Shown here piece by piece: positions 1 through 10,372 of a stretch of DNA of 64,000 nucleotides (position 1 is the stretch's first letter; every line of letters starts with the position of its first letter). The stretch spans positions 1-64,000 of the forward strand of contig CANNEE010000007.1 of assembly GCA_947503555.1 (NCBI GenBank), read 5' to 3'. A program made the translations under genes and the position numbers. The stretch comes from an uncultured Shewanella sp. (lineage in GTDB: Bacteria > Pseudomonadota > Gammaproteobacteria > Enterobacterales > Shewanellaceae). A model generated the notes under the pieces. The model made no database searches. It was not told where the DNA came from and was given only the letters and a program-made list of their open reading frames with translations.

Positions 1-33
1 TTTCCTTTAAGAAGTCGCTGTGCCGTGTCAGTG

Positions 34-105
34 GGAGCGCATTATAGGGAAGTTTTTAAAGCGTGCAAGGGCTTTTTCACGATATTTTGGCTTTTTTTTG
101 AAATC
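34..105 (-). promoter_or_regulatory. rRNA operon P1-type promoter reading out of the window
   Basis: On the minus strand a -35 element TTGCAC (63-68) lies 16 bp from a perfect -10 TATAAT (41-46). It is followed by a GC-rich discriminator GCGCTCCC and then ACTGACACGG. This resembles the known E. coli rrn P1 arrangement (CCCTATAATGCGCC then ACTGACACGG), typical of stringently controlled rRNA promoters. An A/T-rich tract upstream (about 69-105) fits an UP element. Transcription would run leftward, so a 16S rRNA gene is inferred a few hundred bases outside the window. The promoter is seen; the gene it serves is not. Confidence 0.8.
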
Positions 106-203
106 CCCGCTTTATCACAAAATTCTCACTTATTACCCACAGACTTACCCACAAAGTTAGAGTTACAGGCTTATATTTATTTTGCAGTAAGACAAATAAC
201 CAA

Positions 204-232
204 TAAAAAAGGTAGCCCAAAGGCTACCTTTC
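204..232 (-). terminator. Rho-independent terminator of secA
   Basis: A stem AAGGTAGCC / GGCTACCTT with a four-base loop is followed on the minus strand by a run of T (complement of 205-210). It lies 28 bp past the secA stop codon and separates secA from the rRNA-type promoter further downstream. Confidence 0.85.
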
Positions 233-259
233 TATAATGCTTCACTTAAAAATGAGTTC

Positions 260-2986
260 TTAGCTAATTTTACCGTGACATTGTTTGTATTTTTTACCTG
301 AGCCACAAGGACAAGGATCGTTACGTCCCACTTTTTGGCCATCTCTTACCACAGGTTGCTGAGGCACTTGTGGCATATTCTCTTCTTCACCACCAACTAA
401 AGCTTCTGCTGCAGCATGCTGATAATCACGCTGAATTTTCGCTTCTTCTTCACGACGACGGGCTTCCATCGCTTCAACATCTGATTGAGCTTGTACTTGC
501 ACCTTAGAAAGAATACTAATCACATCATGCTTTAATGTTTCTAGCATCTGCTGGAAAAGTTCAAAAGACTCACGCTTATATTCTTGCTTAGGATTCTTCT
601 GAGCATAGCCGCGTAAGTGAATACCCTGGCGCAGATGATCCATTGCTGCTAAGTGCTCTTTCCATAAACCATCTAAAGTTTGAAGCATGACAGCTTTCTC
701 AAATTGACGAAGTACTGACTCGCCAACCATCTCTTCTTTAGCTTGATAAGCCTCAGTCCAAGTATCGACAATACGTTCACGCAGTGTCTCTTCATGAAGG
801 TCATCTTCTTTCTCTAACCAGTCTTTAATTGGCAATGCTAAGCCATACTCTTGCGCAATACGCTCTTGAAGGCCTTCAACATCCCACATCTCTTCTAGAG
901 ACTGCGGCGGAATATACTGATCAATTAAGCCATTCACCACGTCGGCTTGGATATTGGTAATAGTATCTTTAATGCTTTCAGCATCCATTAACTCATTACG
1001 CTGGCTATAAACCACCTGACGCTGATCGTTGGCAACATCATCGAACTCAAGTAGCTGCTTACGGATATCAAAGTTACGGGCTTCTACTTTACGCTGCGCA
1101 TTTTCGATGGCACGAGATACCCAAGGATGCTCGATAGCTTCGCCTTTCTCCATGCCTAGCTTCTTCATCATGCCAGAGACACGATCCGAGGCGAAAATAC
1201 GCATTAAGCTATCTTCCATAGAGAGATAGAAACGTGACGAACCTGCATCACCCTGACGACCAGAACGACCACGAAGCTGGTTATCGATACGACGAGACTC
1301 ATGACGCTCTGTGCCAAGAATGTGTAAGCCGCCTGCAGCTACAACTTCATCATGACGCTCTTGCCAATCGGCTTTAATTTTCGCTTTTTGATCTTCAGTT
1401 GGATTTTCAAGAGACTCTATCTCTTTCATCCAGTTGCCACCCAGCACGATATCGGTACCACGACCGGCCATGTTGGTCGCTACGGTTACGGCTCCAGCGC
1501 GACCTGCTTGTGCAACAATATCTGCTTCTTTTTCATGGAACTTAGCATTAAGCACCTGGTGAGGGATCTTAGCTTGCTTCATCAGATGAGATAACAGCTC
1601 AGATTGCTCAATAGATACGGTACCAACAAGAACGGGCTGACCACGTTCGCGACAATCGGTAATATCTTTTAAAATTGCGTCATATTTTTCTTGCGCTGTC
1701 AGATAAACCAAATCGGCCATATCATCACGCACCATAGGACGGTTAGTCGGTACCACTACTGTATCTAGACCATAGATATGCTGGAATTCAAATGCTTCTG
1801 TATCCGCAGTACCTGTCATACCCGCTAACTTCTCATATAGACGGAAGTAGTTCTGGAAGGTAATAGAAGCCAAAGTTTGGTTCTCATTTTGAATGTGAAC
1901 CCCTTCTTTTGCTTCAACAGCTTGATGTAGACCTTCTGACCAGCGGCGACCTGGCATAGTACGACCGGTATGCTCATCAACGATAACCACTTCGTTATCT
2001 TGAACTATATAGTCAACATCTTTTTCAAATAGCGTATGGGCACGCAACGCGGCATTGACATGGTGCAATAGCGAGATATTGGTTGCAGAATACAGCGAAT
2101 CACCTTCTGCTAGCATGCCAGTTTCAATCAGTAGTTGCTCTACCTTCTCTTGACCGCGCTCTGTCATGTGCACTTGCTTAGATTTTTCATCTACGCTGTA
2201 GTCACCGTCACCGATCTCTTCTTCGGTATCTTCTTTCTCTTGACGAATAAGATTAGGGATCAGCTTATCAACTTTCTTATATAGTTCAGAGCTATCCTCT
2301 GCTGCACCTGAAATAATAAGAGGAGTACGAGCTTCATCGATAAGAATCGAGTCAACCTCATCGATTAGTGCATAGTGCAATGGACGCTGAACACGCTCTT
2401 GCGGTGAGAACGCCATGTTATCGCGCAGATAATCGAAACCAAACTCATTGTTGGTACCGTAAGTGATATCGGCTGCATAAGCCGCTTTTTTCTCTTCAGG
2501 GCTTAGACCCGCAACGTTAATACCAACGCTCAGGCCCAAAAATTCAAATAAAGGACGGTTCAACTCAGCATCACGACGAGCAAGGTAATCGTTCACTGTA
2601 ATAACGTGAACCCCTTTGCCTGTCACACCATTAAGGTAAGCGGGTAAGGTTGCGGTCAGGGTTTTACCTTCACCGGTACGCATCTCTGCAATACGGTTAC
2701 TGTCTAGTACCATGCCACCAAGTAACTGAACATCGAAGTGACGCATTTCAAAAACACGCTTAGACGCTTCACGTACGGTAGCAAAAGCCTCAGCCATCAC
2801 CGAATTAAGAGGCTCACCACCATCTAAACGCGCTCTAAAGTCTGCGGTTTTGGCTTTTAGCTCTTCATCGGTCAGCTTCTCGTACTCTGCTTCCAATGCG
2901 TTAATTTTTGTGACGACCTTACCTAACTGTTTCAAGGTACGGTCATTGCGACTACCAAATACTTTTGTCAGTAACTTACCAAACAT
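260..2986 (-). CDS. secA: Preprotein translocase ATPase SecA
   Basis: Motor ATPase that pushes preproteins through the SecYEG channel at the inner membrane. The 908-residue length is normal. Walker A GEGKT is at 105-109, the [13 protein letters not shown] Walker B region is near 209, and the C-terminal zinc/SecB-binding tail has C892, C894, C903 and H904. I chose the ATG at 2986, giving [12 protein letters not shown] as in related proteins. An in-frame GTG at 2995 would add three residues and is less likely. The gene sits downstream of lpxC and an M23 peptidase gene. No secM-like regulator gene, as found upstream of secA in E. coli, is visible. Confidence 0.98.
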   Translation of the reverse strand: MFGKLLTKVFGSRNDRTLKQLGKVVTKINALEAEYEKLTDEELKAKTADFRARLDGGEPLNSVMAEAFATVREASKRVFEMRHFDVQLLGGMVLDSNRIAEMRTGEGKTLTATLPAYLNGVTGKGVHVITVNDYLARRDAELNRPLFEFLGLSVGINVAGLSPEEKKAAYAADITYGTNNEFGFDYLRDNMAFSPQERVQRPLHYALIDEVDSILIDEARTPLIISGAAEDSSELYKKVDKLIPNLIRQEKEDTEEEIGDGDYSVDEKSKQVHMTERGQEKVEQLLIETGMLAEGDSLYSATNISLLHHVNAALRAHTLFEKDVDYIVQDNEVVIVDEHTGRTMPGRRWSEGLHQAVEAKEGVHIQNENQTLASITFQNYFRLYEKLAGMTGTADTEAFEFQHIYGLDTVVVPTNRPMVRDDMADLVYLTAQEKYDAILKDITDCRERGQPVLVGTVSIEQSELLSHLMKQAKIPHQVLNAKFHEKEADIVAQAGRAGAVTVATNMAGRGTDIVLGGNWMKEIESLENPTEDQKAKIKADWQERHDEVVAAGGLHILGTERHESRRIDNQLRGRSGRQGDAGSSRFYLSMEDSLMRIFASDRVSGMMKKLGMEKGEAIEHPWVSRAIENAQRKVEARNFDIRKQLLEFDDVANDQRQVVYSQRNELMDAESIKDTITNIQADVVNGLIDQYIPPQSLEEMWDVEGLQERIAQEYGLALPIKDWLEKEDDLHEETLRERIVDTWTEAYQAKEEMVGESVLRQFEKAVMLQTLDGLWKEHLAAMDHLRQGIHLRGYAQKNPKQEYKRESFELFQQMLETLKHDVISILSKVQVQAQSDVEAMEARRREEEAKIQRDYQHAAAEALVGGEEENMPQVPQQPVVRDGQKVGRNDPCPCGSGKKYKQCHGKIS

Positions 2987-3038
2987 CTTTATCACTTATT
3001 ATTTACGGACTGAGTAGGACTCAAACCTTTTGTTTTTA

Positions 3039-3938
3039 TTAACCAGCCTTGCGATAGACATACTTACGAGGATCGATCTGCTGTCCTGCTCGCAACACTT
3101 CATAATGTACATGGGGACCTGTCGATCGTCCTGTACTTCCCATTTTGGCAACGGTGTCTCCCTTAGAGACCACGTCGCCGACCGCCACTGACAAAGATTT
3201 ATTGTGGCCATAGCGAGTACGTAAACCATTTCCATGGTCAATCTCGACTAACTCGCCATAACCAAACATTTTTCCAGCCCATGTGACGACACCGCCCGCT
3301 GTCGCAATCACATCAGACCCTTCGGTACCCGCAAAATCAATGCCTTTATGCATGGTTCTGCGGCCGGTAAAAGGATCGTTGCGCAGTCCATAAGGTGAAG
3401 ATAACCAACCTTTACCTATCGGACGCCCAGAAATATAACGTTCCTCATCTATATGGAGATTAGTTGTCACAGTTTCAAGTAGTGACAATTGAACATTACT
3501 GTTATCAATACGCGAAACCAGCTTATCCATATCTTGGATAAGCTGATCCAATGCAATGTGCTCGCCTAGTTCGCTTATACCACCTAGACCCACTTCGGCA
3601 GAAAAGTCGAACTGGTCATCAAGTTTGTAATTCACAGCAACTTGCTGACCTAAAGCTTCAAGACGGGTAATTTTCGCCTGCATTTTGGCGACATGAGTGA
3701 CAAGCGTAGCCAACTGAGTTTCAGTTGCACTCTTTAGCTCCATCACCTGTTTCTTTTGGCGTTCACGAGCCGCTCGCTCGCTATCCATATTGGCTTGCTG
3801 GTCGACAAACTGCTCATTAGCATATTGGTAGACACCTGTGCCTGCTGCAATAAGCAGAAATGGCAACAACAGCCATGCTTTGCCAGGCTGCCAGCGCTTA
3901 GTACCATTTCGACCCTGAATAAAAACTGTTACACTCAT
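3039..3938 (-). CDS. Membrane-anchored M23 (LytM-type) peptidase
   Basis: Predicted peptidoglycan-directed metallo-endopeptidase or a LytM-type amidase activator. Residues 20-40 form one membrane segment, 50-100 are a likely coiled coil, and the LytM domain covers about 175-295. Metal ligands H197 and D201 (HKGIDFA) and H278 (HVH), plus catalytic H245 (RYGH), are all present, so the enzyme looks active rather than degenerate. The catalytic domain would face the periplasm. It lies 52 bp upstream of secA and is divergent from dciA. Its exact substrate bond cannot be read from sequence; it is neither NlpD nor EnvC by obvious features (no LysM domain). Confidence 0.9.
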   Translation of the reverse strand: MSVTVFIQGRNGTKRWQPGKAWLLLPFLLIAAGTGVYQYANEQFVDQQANMDSERAARERQKKQVMELKSATETQLATLVTHVAKMQAKITRLEALGQQVAVNYKLDDQFDFSAEVGLGGISELGEHIALDQLIQDMDKLVSRIDNSNVQLSLLETVTTNLHIDEERYISGRPIGKGWLSSPYGLRNDPFTGRRTMHKGIDFAGTEGSDVIATAGGVVTWAGKMFGYGELVEIDHGNGLRTRYGHNKSLSVAVGDVVSKGDTVAKMGSTGRSTGPHVHYEVLRAGQQIDPRKYVYRKAG

Positions 3939-3965
3939 AGCCTAATTCAGCCATCTTATTATCAT

Positions 3966-4418
3966 ATGAAAAAGCCTCCTCAGGACCTTAGTAATTTACT
4001 ACACCAGTCAAGCACAATTCCTGAACTTGCGGAAAAAGCTGAGCTGTTATTGCATCTCGATCATTATGTGAAACAGATGCTGTCAGGTCCTGTGATAGAG
4101 CAGCTAAAAGTCGCTAATCTCCGTCAAGGCATTCTAGTTATCGAAACCACCTCGGCCGCTTGGGCTGCGAGGATTAATTTCCAAAAAAGTAAATTGCTCC
4201 AGCAACTACGAGCCGAAACGCTCCCAATGCTCACCGCAATTGAGGTCAAAGTCAACCCAGGGCTAGCAATGTATGAACCCAAGTCACAAGTCATACAAAA
4301 TGAACTTAGTGAAGAAGCTGCATCTCATATCGAGGCCTTGGCCCAACATGTTGACGGTGAGCTAGGGCAGAAACTAAAACGGCTGGCTGCATTAGCCAGC
4401 CGTAAAAGGCAGTCTTAA
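3966..4418 (+). CDS. dciA: DciA-family (DUF721) replicative helicase loader
   Basis: A 150-residue protein beginning MKKPPQDLSNLL with the DUF721 core at about 40-100 (region VANLRQGILVIETTSAAWAARINFQKSKLL). Members of this family, DciA, assist loading of the replicative helicase DnaB in bacteria lacking the phage-derived DnaC/DnaI loaders. The open frame extends upstream to 3756 but that part overlaps the M23 peptidase gene; the ATG at 3966 fits the family start and the divergent gene arrangement. Position next to secA and lpxC matches the dciA location known in Vibrio. Convergent with lpxC, six bases apart. Function is by family assignment. Confidence 0.82.
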   Translation: MKKPPQDLSNLLHQSSTIPELAEKAELLLHLDHYVKQMLSGPVIEQLKVANLRQGILVIETTSAAWAARINFQKSKLLQQLRAETLPMLTAIEVKVNPGLAMYEPKSQVIQNELSEEAASHIEALAQHVDGELGQKLKRLAALASRKRQS

Positions 4419-4424
4419 TCTATA

Positions 4425-5342
4425 TTATGCCAACACTGGGTTGGACATCATAAAACTAACAGGCACATCATCTTCGGCTTCAAAGCTCACTAACTCCCAA
4501 GCATCTTGCTCGGCAAGCAGGGCTCTAACCAATTGGTTATTCAGTGCATGCCCTGTTTTAAAGGCGCGGAACTCACCGACTATTGCATGCCCTGCAACAT
4601 AAAGGTCACCAAAGGCATCCAAAATTTTGTGCTTCACAAATTCGTCGTCATAACGTAATCCATCAGGATTAAGTACACGGTACTCATCTAGCACCACAGC
4701 ATTTTCCATGCTGCCACCAAGTGCTAAGTTGTTCGCTCTTAGGTATTCAATATCACGCATAAAACCAAAGGTTCTTGCACGACTAATATCACGAACAAAA
4801 GCAGACGAAGAGAAATCCATCACCATATGCTGTTGGCTGCGGGCAATTTCTGGGTGATCAAAGTCGATAGCAAAATCCACTCTAAAGCCTTTAAACGGCT
4901 TAAGTTCAGCCCATTTATCGCCATCCTCAACTCGAATAGGACGCTTGATTCTTAAATACTTTTTAGCACTAGCTTGATCTTTAATTCCCACTGATTGCAG
5001 TAGGAATACCCAAGGGCTAGCACTGCCATCCATAATTGGTATTTCAGGCGCATCGACTTCAATAATGGCGTTATCAATACCTAGACCCGCTAAGGCAGCA
5101 AATAAATGCTCAATGGTAGAGATACGTACGCCATCATCGTTAACTAGTGCTGTACACATGGTTGTTTCACGAACCTGATCTGCAGTTGCTTTAATAGCGA
5201 CTTCAGGCTGAAGATCCGTTCTCACCAAAATAATACCTGTATTCACAGGTGCGGGTTTAATGGTCAAAGTGACCTTGTTGCCAGAGTGTAGTCCGACACC
5301 AGTAGTCTTTACCATTTCTTGAACAGTTCTTTGAAAAATCAT
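4425..5342 (-). CDS. lpxC: UDP-3-O-acyl-N-acetylglucosamine deacetylase LpxC
   Basis: Zinc-dependent cytoplasmic deacetylase carrying out the committed step of lipid A synthesis. At 305 residues it has the usual length. Zinc ligands H79 (EHLFAALAG), H238 and D242 (HKILDAFGD) and the catalytic H265 (TGHALN) are in place. It follows ftsZ across a 231-bp gap that has its own promoter, so it can be transcribed separately from the division cluster. Confidence 0.98.
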   Translation of the reverse strand: MIFQRTVQEMVKTTGVGLHSGNKVTLTIKPAPVNTGIILVRTDLQPEVAIKATADQVRETTMCTALVNDDGVRISTIEHLFAALAGLGIDNAIIEVDAPEIPIMDGSASPWVFLLQSVGIKDQASAKKYLRIKRPIRVEDGDKWAELKPFKGFRVDFAIDFDHPEIARSQQHMVMDFSSSAFVRDISRARTFGFMRDIEYLRANNLALGGSMENAVVLDEYRVLNPDGLRYDDEFVKHKILDAFGDLYVAGHAIVGEFRAFKTGHALNNQLVRALLAEQDAWELVSFEAEDDVPVSFMMSNPVLA

Positions 5343-5360
5343 TCAGTTACCCGTAAAAAT

Positions 5361-5390
5361 TCTATATTAAACAGCTATTAAACCCGACAA
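5361..5390 (-). promoter_or_regulatory. Candidate lpxC promoter
   Basis: Minus-strand -35 TTGTCG (complement of 5385-5390) and -10 TATAGA (complement of 5361-5366) are separated by 18 bp and lie about 20 bp before the lpxC start codon. The match to sigma-70 consensus is reasonable, but the short leader makes it an inference. Confidence 0.45.
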
Positions 5391-5480
5391 CAGCCTTAAG
5401 TTATGGACAAAAATCCATCCCCAAGGGCTCAGGCTGGTCGGATATGCTAACACAAGTTAGACAAACCAGCAAAAATTAGC

Positions 5481-5527
5481 TATCGCACATCCTTCGTAGG
5501 TTAGCAACTACGAATAGTGGTGCGATA
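5481..5527. repeat. Two-tier inverted repeat between ftsZ and lpxC
   Basis: An outer pair TATCGCAC (5481-5488) / GTGCGATA (5520-5527) encloses an inner pair TTCGTAG (5493-5499) / CTACGAA (5508-5514). The RNA would fold into a long hairpin with an internal loop. There is no T-run after it, so it is not a classical terminator; it could be a processing or stabilising element after ftsZ or a dispersed repeat. Confidence 0.6.
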
Positions 5528-5573
5528 AACGCAGGCAAAGCGCAAACCTTGCATAGTTCGCCTTAACCTGTTG

Positions 5574-6764
5574 TTAGTCAGCCTGCTTGCGCAAGAAAGC
5601 TGGAATATCGAGATAATCTAGCTCACTCTTAGCCGCGGGTGTTGCTGCCGCTTGCTGAGCTGGCGCTTCATTAACAGCAGGGGCTGCTGAACTTGTCTGT
5701 ACTGTGACCTCTGGTATGACAGTCTCTTGTACTTTTGGTTCAACTTTCACTTCTTCAGTGCGAGTCATAGCCTTAGTATTTGGCACGAGCTGAATATCAG
5801 GCTTTTTCTCTGCACCGATTCCAGTTGCAACTACTGTCACTCTAAGCTCATCGCTCATTTCTGGGTCAATAACGGCACCAACTACAACAGTGGCATTATC
5901 AGATGCATAAGCCTTAACGTGATTACCCACAGTCTCGAATTCTTCGATACTCATATCCATACCAGCAGTAATGTTCACAAGAACACCTCGAGCTCCGGCA
6001 AGATCAATATCTTCAAGTAGTGGGCTAGCGACCGCGGCTTCAGCAGCTTCTTCTGCTCTATCTTCACCACTTGCTACACCTGTACCCATCATGGCATTAC
6101 CCATCTCTGACATCACAGTTTTCACGTCTGCAAAGTCAACGTTGATAAGACCAGGGCGAGTGATAAGCTCTGCAATCCCCTGTACCGCACCTAATAAGAC
6201 ATTATTTGCTGCAGCAAATGCATCAAGCAATGACGTACCACGACCTAACACTTTAAGTAACTTCTCGTTAGGAATAGTAATCAAAGAGTCTACATGCTTA
6301 CCTAGCATCTCGATTCCCTGATCCGCATACGCCATGCGCTTCTTACCTTCAAATGGGAACGGCTTGGTCACCACAGCAACGGTAAGAATACCTTCCTCTC
6401 TAGCGACTTCTGCCACCACTGGAGCGGCACCAGTACCTGTACCACCACCCATACCAGCCGCGATAAAGATCATGTCTGAGCCCTTGATAGCGGCTCTGAT
6501 ATTTTCCTTATCCTCTTCGGCTGAAAGACGACCTATTTCAGGGTTTGCTCCTGCACCTAAGCCCTTAGTGACGTCACGACCAAGCTGAATTGTCGAGCCA
6601 GCTGAGGACTTACGTAATGCCTGAGCATCCGTATTCGTTGCTACAAACTCAACACCTTCAATGTTGTGTTTAACCATATGTTCGACAGCGTTACCACCGC
6701 CGCCACCGACACCGATGACCTTAATCACCGCTTCATCGGAATGAGTATCCATGATCTCAAACAT
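5574..6764 (-). CDS. ftsZ: Cell division GTPase FtsZ
   Basis: Tubulin-like GTPase that polymerises into the Z-ring. Nucleotide-binding [10 protein letters not shown] at 18-27, the tubulin signature GGGTGTG at 106-112 and the T7-loop region NVDFADVK near 207 are intact. A linker of about 60 residues rich in Ala, Pro, Val and Glu leads to the conserved C-terminal peptide [15 protein letters not shown] (382-396) that binds FtsA and ZipA. At 396 residues it is a normal gammaproteobacterial FtsZ. It is the last gene of the dcw cluster and follows ftsA by 38 bp, with a GGAG ribosome site before the ATG. Confidence 0.99.
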   Translation of the reverse strand: MFEIMDTHSDEAVIKVIGVGGGGGNAVEHMVKHNIEGVEFVATNTDAQALRKSSAGSTIQLGRDVTKGLGAGANPEIGRLSAEEDKENIRAAIKGSDMIFIAAGMGGGTGTGAAPVVAEVAREEGILTVAVVTKPFPFEGKKRMAYADQGIEMLGKHVDSLITIPNEKLLKVLGRGTSLLDAFAAANNVLLGAVQGIAELITRPGLINVDFADVKTVMSEMGNAMMGTGVASGEDRAEEAAEAAVASPLLEDIDLAGARGVLVNITAGMDMSIEEFETVGNHVKAYASDNATVVVGAVIDPEMSDELRVTVVATGIGAEKKPDIQLVPNTKAMTRTEEVKVEPKVQETVIPEVTVQTSSAAPAVNEAPAQQAAATPAAKSELDYLDIPAFLRKQAD

Positions 6765-6802
6765 GGTAATATCTCCGTTTTGCCTGCGTTATAATTTAAA
6801 AC

Positions 6803-8038
6803 TTAAAATTCACCTTTGAACCAACTCTGGACTCGGTTCCAAAGGCTGGTTACTCCGGGGCCTTTTGGCCCTTCAAACTCACGTTCGATTAAACGATTCG
6901 CACCGTAATGTAGCAAGCCTATTCCCGTAGAATAGATGGGCTGCTCAACATATTCATTAAGCCCTTTTACTGGCAATGGTGTCGCCACTCTTACTGGCAT
7001 GCCAAATGTTGCCTCGGCTATGTCAACTACACCTTCAATAGAAGCTGTACCTCCCGTTAACACTATGCCTGCTGCGATTTGATCTTCTAATCCACTATCC
7101 CGTAATTCTTTTAATACCAACTCAAACAATTCTTGATATCTCGGCTCTACCACTTCCGCCAACGTATGGCGAGACATGCTGCGAGATGGACGACCACCAA
7201 CAGACGGCACTTCAATACTGTCTTCAGGGCTCACCATTGCACTGCGAGCACTCGCATGTTGTACCTTTATCTGTTCAGCATGACTCAATGGCGTGCGAAA
7301 TATCTTAGCGATATCATTTGTCACTTGGTTGCCCGCAACGGGAACCACGGCACAGTGGCGTAAAGCACCATTGGTATAGACAGTCATATCAGTAGTGCCA
7401 CCACCCATATCAACAACGCAGACACCTAAGTCACGCTCGTCATTTGTCAATACAGCATCGGCTGAAGCAATTCCAGAAAACACTAAGTCGTCGACGGTAA
7501 GGTTACAGCGCTCAACGCTCTTAGTGATGTTCTTAGCCATATCATTGGCACAGGTAACAATATGGACTTTGGCCTCCATGCGCATGCCAGACATACCAAT
7601 AGGACTCTTGATACCCTCTTGCACATCTAGGGCATACTCTTGCGGCAGCACATGTAAAATACGACGCTCAGTTGGGATTTTTACCGAACGGGCCGTATGA
7701 ATCACATTATCAACGTCTTCTTGAGTCACTTCTTCGTCATTTATCGACACCATGCCGTTTTCATTCTGACAAGCGATATGTTTGCCAGAAATACTTAGGT
7801 AAACTGATGAGACTTGGCAATCAGCCATCAGTTCGGCCTGATCTAATGCCCTACGAACACTACGCACAATTGAATCAAGATCATTAACACCACCCTTATC
7901 CATGCCGCGTGATGGATGGTTACCTAGGCCAACAATACTGATCTCACCATCAGGCATGACTTCGCCTATAATTACAGCCACTTTAGATGTGCCTATATCT
8001 AAGCCGACGATCAGATTTCTGTCTTGATTCTTGGTCAT
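6803..8038 (-). CDS. ftsA: Cell division protein FtsA
   Basis: Actin-fold ATPase that tethers FtsZ to the membrane and recruits later division proteins. The phosphate-1 motif LDIGTSKV is near residue 14, the second phosphate loop VDMGGGTTDMT near 214, and the adenosine motif GIVLTGG near 337. The C-terminal WNRVQSWFKGEF is the amphipathic membrane-targeting helix. The 411-residue length is usual. It lies between ftsQ (4 bp away) and ftsZ. Confidence 0.98.
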   Translation of the reverse strand: MTKNQDRNLIVGLDIGTSKVAVIIGEVMPDGEISIVGLGNHPSRGMDKGGVNDLDSIVRSVRRALDQAELMADCQVSSVYLSISGKHIACQNENGMVSINDEEVTQEDVDNVIHTARSVKIPTERRILHVLPQEYALDVQEGIKSPIGMSGMRMEAKVHIVTCANDMAKNITKSVERCNLTVDDLVFSGIASADAVLTNDERDLGVCVVDMGGGTTDMTVYTNGALRHCAVVPVAGNQVTNDIAKIFRTPLSHAEQIKVQHASARSAMVSPEDSIEVPSVGGRPSRSMSRHTLAEVVEPRYQELFELVLKELRDSGLEDQIAAGIVLTGGTASIEGVVDIAEATFGMPVRVATPLPVKGLNEYVEQPIYSTGIGLLHYGANRLIEREFEGPKGPGVTSLWNRVQSWFKGEF

Positions 8039-8041
8039 AGG

Positions 8042-8806
8042 TTAACGACTCTCTTTATTTGCTTCATTCCAGCCTACTGCTAAGCCAGTGTCGTATCTTA
8101 AATCCACTTTTTTAACCGATTTCTCTCGGTTAGCTAAAGTGGGATAAACATCAATAAATCTTTGTACTCTTCTCACTTTATCTTCTCGGCCAAGCTCAAG
8201 CATGATGCCATTCGCTAACCTCGCTCGCCATGCATGTCGCGGGCTTAAACCTAAGCTTTGCAACTCAAAGCCGTGAAGCTTAAGCAATGAAGCCAACTGC
8301 CTATAGCTAGTTAAGACTTCAACGGCCATATTCTCGGGCCCTGCTAAAAACGGCAAATGGGACAAGCTTAGCTGACCTGGAGCATCAAACACTTCGCCAT
8401 TCACATTCAGCCATGAGTCACCATTCCAATGGGCTGCAGCCTGCTGCTCCTGTAAAAAAACCTTCAGTTTTGCTGGCCATTGTCGTCTTATTGAAGCGCG
8501 GTATACCCAAGGAAGCGCTTCTAATGTTTCCTGTACCTCAGCAACATCGGCACTAAAAAAGCTCTTCTGCATCAAGCTTTGCAAGGCTGTCCGTATATCG
8601 GCATCCTTGGTGTATTGGCGATCACCTTTGATCACCACAGCCTCTATCGGTAATGCTTCTGCATCATTGACAAGTAGATGCAACTTCCAAGCAACCGACA
8701 GAAACCCCATGACGACTAGGACCAAAAAAATAATGCCAGCCACAAGGTACCAGTTAACTGGTTTAACGCCCCATTTTTGCTTCAACCTAGTAGCAAAACC
8801 GCTCAT
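8042..8806 (-). CDS. ftsQ: Cell division protein FtsQ
   Basis: Bitopic protein that joins FtsL and FtsB in the divisome. A short cytoplasmic N-terminus is followed by one membrane segment (about 20-44), a POTRA domain starting AVVIKGDRQYT (about 56-125) and the periplasmic beta domain. Length 254 is in the family range. The upstream gap to murC is 114 bp, where many gammaproteobacteria carry ddlB; that gene is missing here. Confidence 0.95.
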   Translation of the reverse strand: MSGFATRLKQKWGVKPVNWYLVAGIIFLVLVVMGFLSVAWKLHLLVNDAEALPIEAVVIKGDRQYTKDADIRTALQSLMQKSFFSADVAEVQETLEALPWVYRASIRRQWPAKLKVFLQEQQAAAHWNGDSWLNVNGEVFDAPGQLSLSHLPFLAGPENMAVEVLTSYRQLASLLKLHGFELQSLGLSPRHAWRARLANGIMLELGREDKVRRVQRFIDVYPTLANREKSVKKVDLRYDTGLAVGWNEANKESR

Positions 8807-8920
8807 TATATAGACCTAACAGCCAGCAGCAAGCTAATAACTCTAGATAATAGATACTTGCTTACTTTCAACGCCAATATTCCTTTCACTCGCCGCCACC
8901 TAGCTTCTTTATGCGCTAGG
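8807..8920 (-). other. murC-ftsQ gap lacking ddlB
   Basis: In the E. coli dcw cluster the D-Ala-D-Ala ligase gene ddlB lies between murC and ftsQ. Here 114 bp remain, with a small hairpin CCTAGC / GCTAGG at 8900-8921 right after murC and no recognisable ddl remnant. The ligase must be encoded elsewhere. Confidence 0.7.
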
Positions 8921-10369
8921 TTAGCTCGGCTCAAAACCTAAATTATCTGCAGATAATCGCTTAGCAAGGGCACCAATATTGCCCGCACCTTGGGTTAAAA
9001 CCAGATCGCCGTCTTGTAACACATCCGGCAATAGGCTTGCTAACTCAGCTTGATCTTTCACAAATATCGGATCAACTTGCCCTCTTTGACGGATCGAGCG
9101 ACATAAGGCTCTGCCATCTGCTCCAGGTATGGGAGCTTCCCCAGCAGCGTAGACTTCTAATAGCAACAGGCAGTCTACTTCAGACAAAACTTGAGTAAAG
9201 TCCTCATAAAGATCTCGCGTTCTACTATATCTGTGTGGCTGATATAACATCACTAAACGCTTGTCAGGCCAACCAGAGCGAGCAGCCTTAATCGTTGCGG
9301 CAACTTCACTAGGGTGGTGACCATAATCATCCACCAACATGACTTCACCCTTAGGCGTCTTAAACTCGCCAAGGTGCTGAAAACGACGGCCTATCCCCTC
9401 AAATTCAGACAGTGCTTTTACAATTGCAGCATCATCAATATCGTCTTCTGTCGCCACAGCTATCGCTGCTAGCGCATTGAGCACATTGTGTTGTCCAGGT
9501 AGATTTAGTATCACCTCTAAATCTGCTCTGTTTTTACGCCTAACGGTAAACTGACTTTGATGGCCCTTTTGCTCAAAATTAAGTGCCTGCACATCTGCGT
9601 CATCACTAAAACCATAGGTCACCAGTTGTCTACCCACTCTTGGCAATAACTCTCTTACTACCTCATCATCGATACAAACAACGGCAACCCCATAAAAAGG
9701 TAAGTTATGCCAAAACTCGACAAAGGTATCTTTAAGCTTCTCAAAGTCACCCCCATAGGTGTCCATATGATCGGCTTCGATATTAGTGACCACACTCACC
9801 ATTGGCTGGAGATGCAAAAAGCTGGCATCACTTTCATCCGCTTCTGCAATCAAATATCGGCTACTACCAAGGCGCGCATTGGTTCCTGCACTATTAAGCA
9901 AACCACCGATGACAAACGTGGGATCACGCTCAGCCTGTCCATATACGCTAGCAATCAAGCTAGTAGTGGTGGTTTTCCCATGGGTTCCGGCAATCGCCAC
10001 ACCATGGCGATAACGCATCAACTCCGCTAACATTTCAGCTCGGCGCACCACAGGTACCCTTTGCTGTTTAGCAGCAACTATCTCAGGGTTTTCACTGCTA
10101 ATAGCCGTGGAAACGACAACCACATCAGATCCAGCAACAATATGTTCACTATGACCAATTTGGATCTGTACACCTAAATTGGCCAAGCGTGTAGTCACTG
10201 CATTGGCAGCGATATCTGAGCCACTTACCTGGTAGCCTTCGTTAACTAACACCTCAGCAATGCCACCCATACCAGCACCACCAATCCCCACAAAATGGAT
10301 ACGCTTAACACGGCGCATCTCAGGGATCATGGCGCGAATCGCTAGTGACTTATCTGCTGTACTTCTCAT
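8921..10369 (-). CDS. murC: UDP-N-acetylmuramate--L-alanine ligase MurC
   Basis: Cytoplasmic ATP-dependent ligase adding the first stem-peptide residue, L-alanine, to UDP-MurNAc. The UDP-binding [12 protein letters not shown] is near residue 25, the ATP loop GTHGKTTT near 130, and the central-domain [10 protein letters not shown] region near 198. At 482 residues it is near the usual length. A start at an internal Met (residue 14) is possible but the ATG used lies three bases after murG, consistent with operon packing. Confidence 0.98.
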   Translation of the reverse strand: MRSTADKSLAIRAMIPEMRRVKRIHFVGIGGAGMGGIAEVLVNEGYQVSGSDIAANAVTTRLANLGVQIQIGHSEHIVAGSDVVVVSTAISSENPEIVAAKQQRVPVVRRAEMLAELMRYRHGVAIAGTHGKTTTTSLIASVYGQAERDPTFVIGGLLNSAGTNARLGSSRYLIAEADESDASFLHLQPMVSVVTNIEADHMDTYGGDFEKLKDTFVEFWHNLPFYGVAVVCIDDEVVRELLPRVGRQLVTYGFSDDADVQALNFEQKGHQSQFTVRRKNRADLEVILNLPGQHNVLNALAAIAVATEDDIDDAAIVKALSEFEGIGRRFQHLGEFKTPKGEVMLVDDYGHHPSEVAATIKAARSGWPDKRLVMLYQPHRYSRTRDLYEDFTQVLSEVDCLLLLEVYAAGEAPIPGADGRALCRSIRQRGQVDPIFVKDQAELASLLPDVLQDGDLVLTQGAGNIGALAKRLSADNLGFEPS

Positions 10370-10372
10370 CTT

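Noticed and set aside
25-237. A 70-codon plus-strand open frame at the left edge
   Set aside because: It overlaps the rRNA-type promoter and the secA terminator, has no ribosome site and no recognisable composition.
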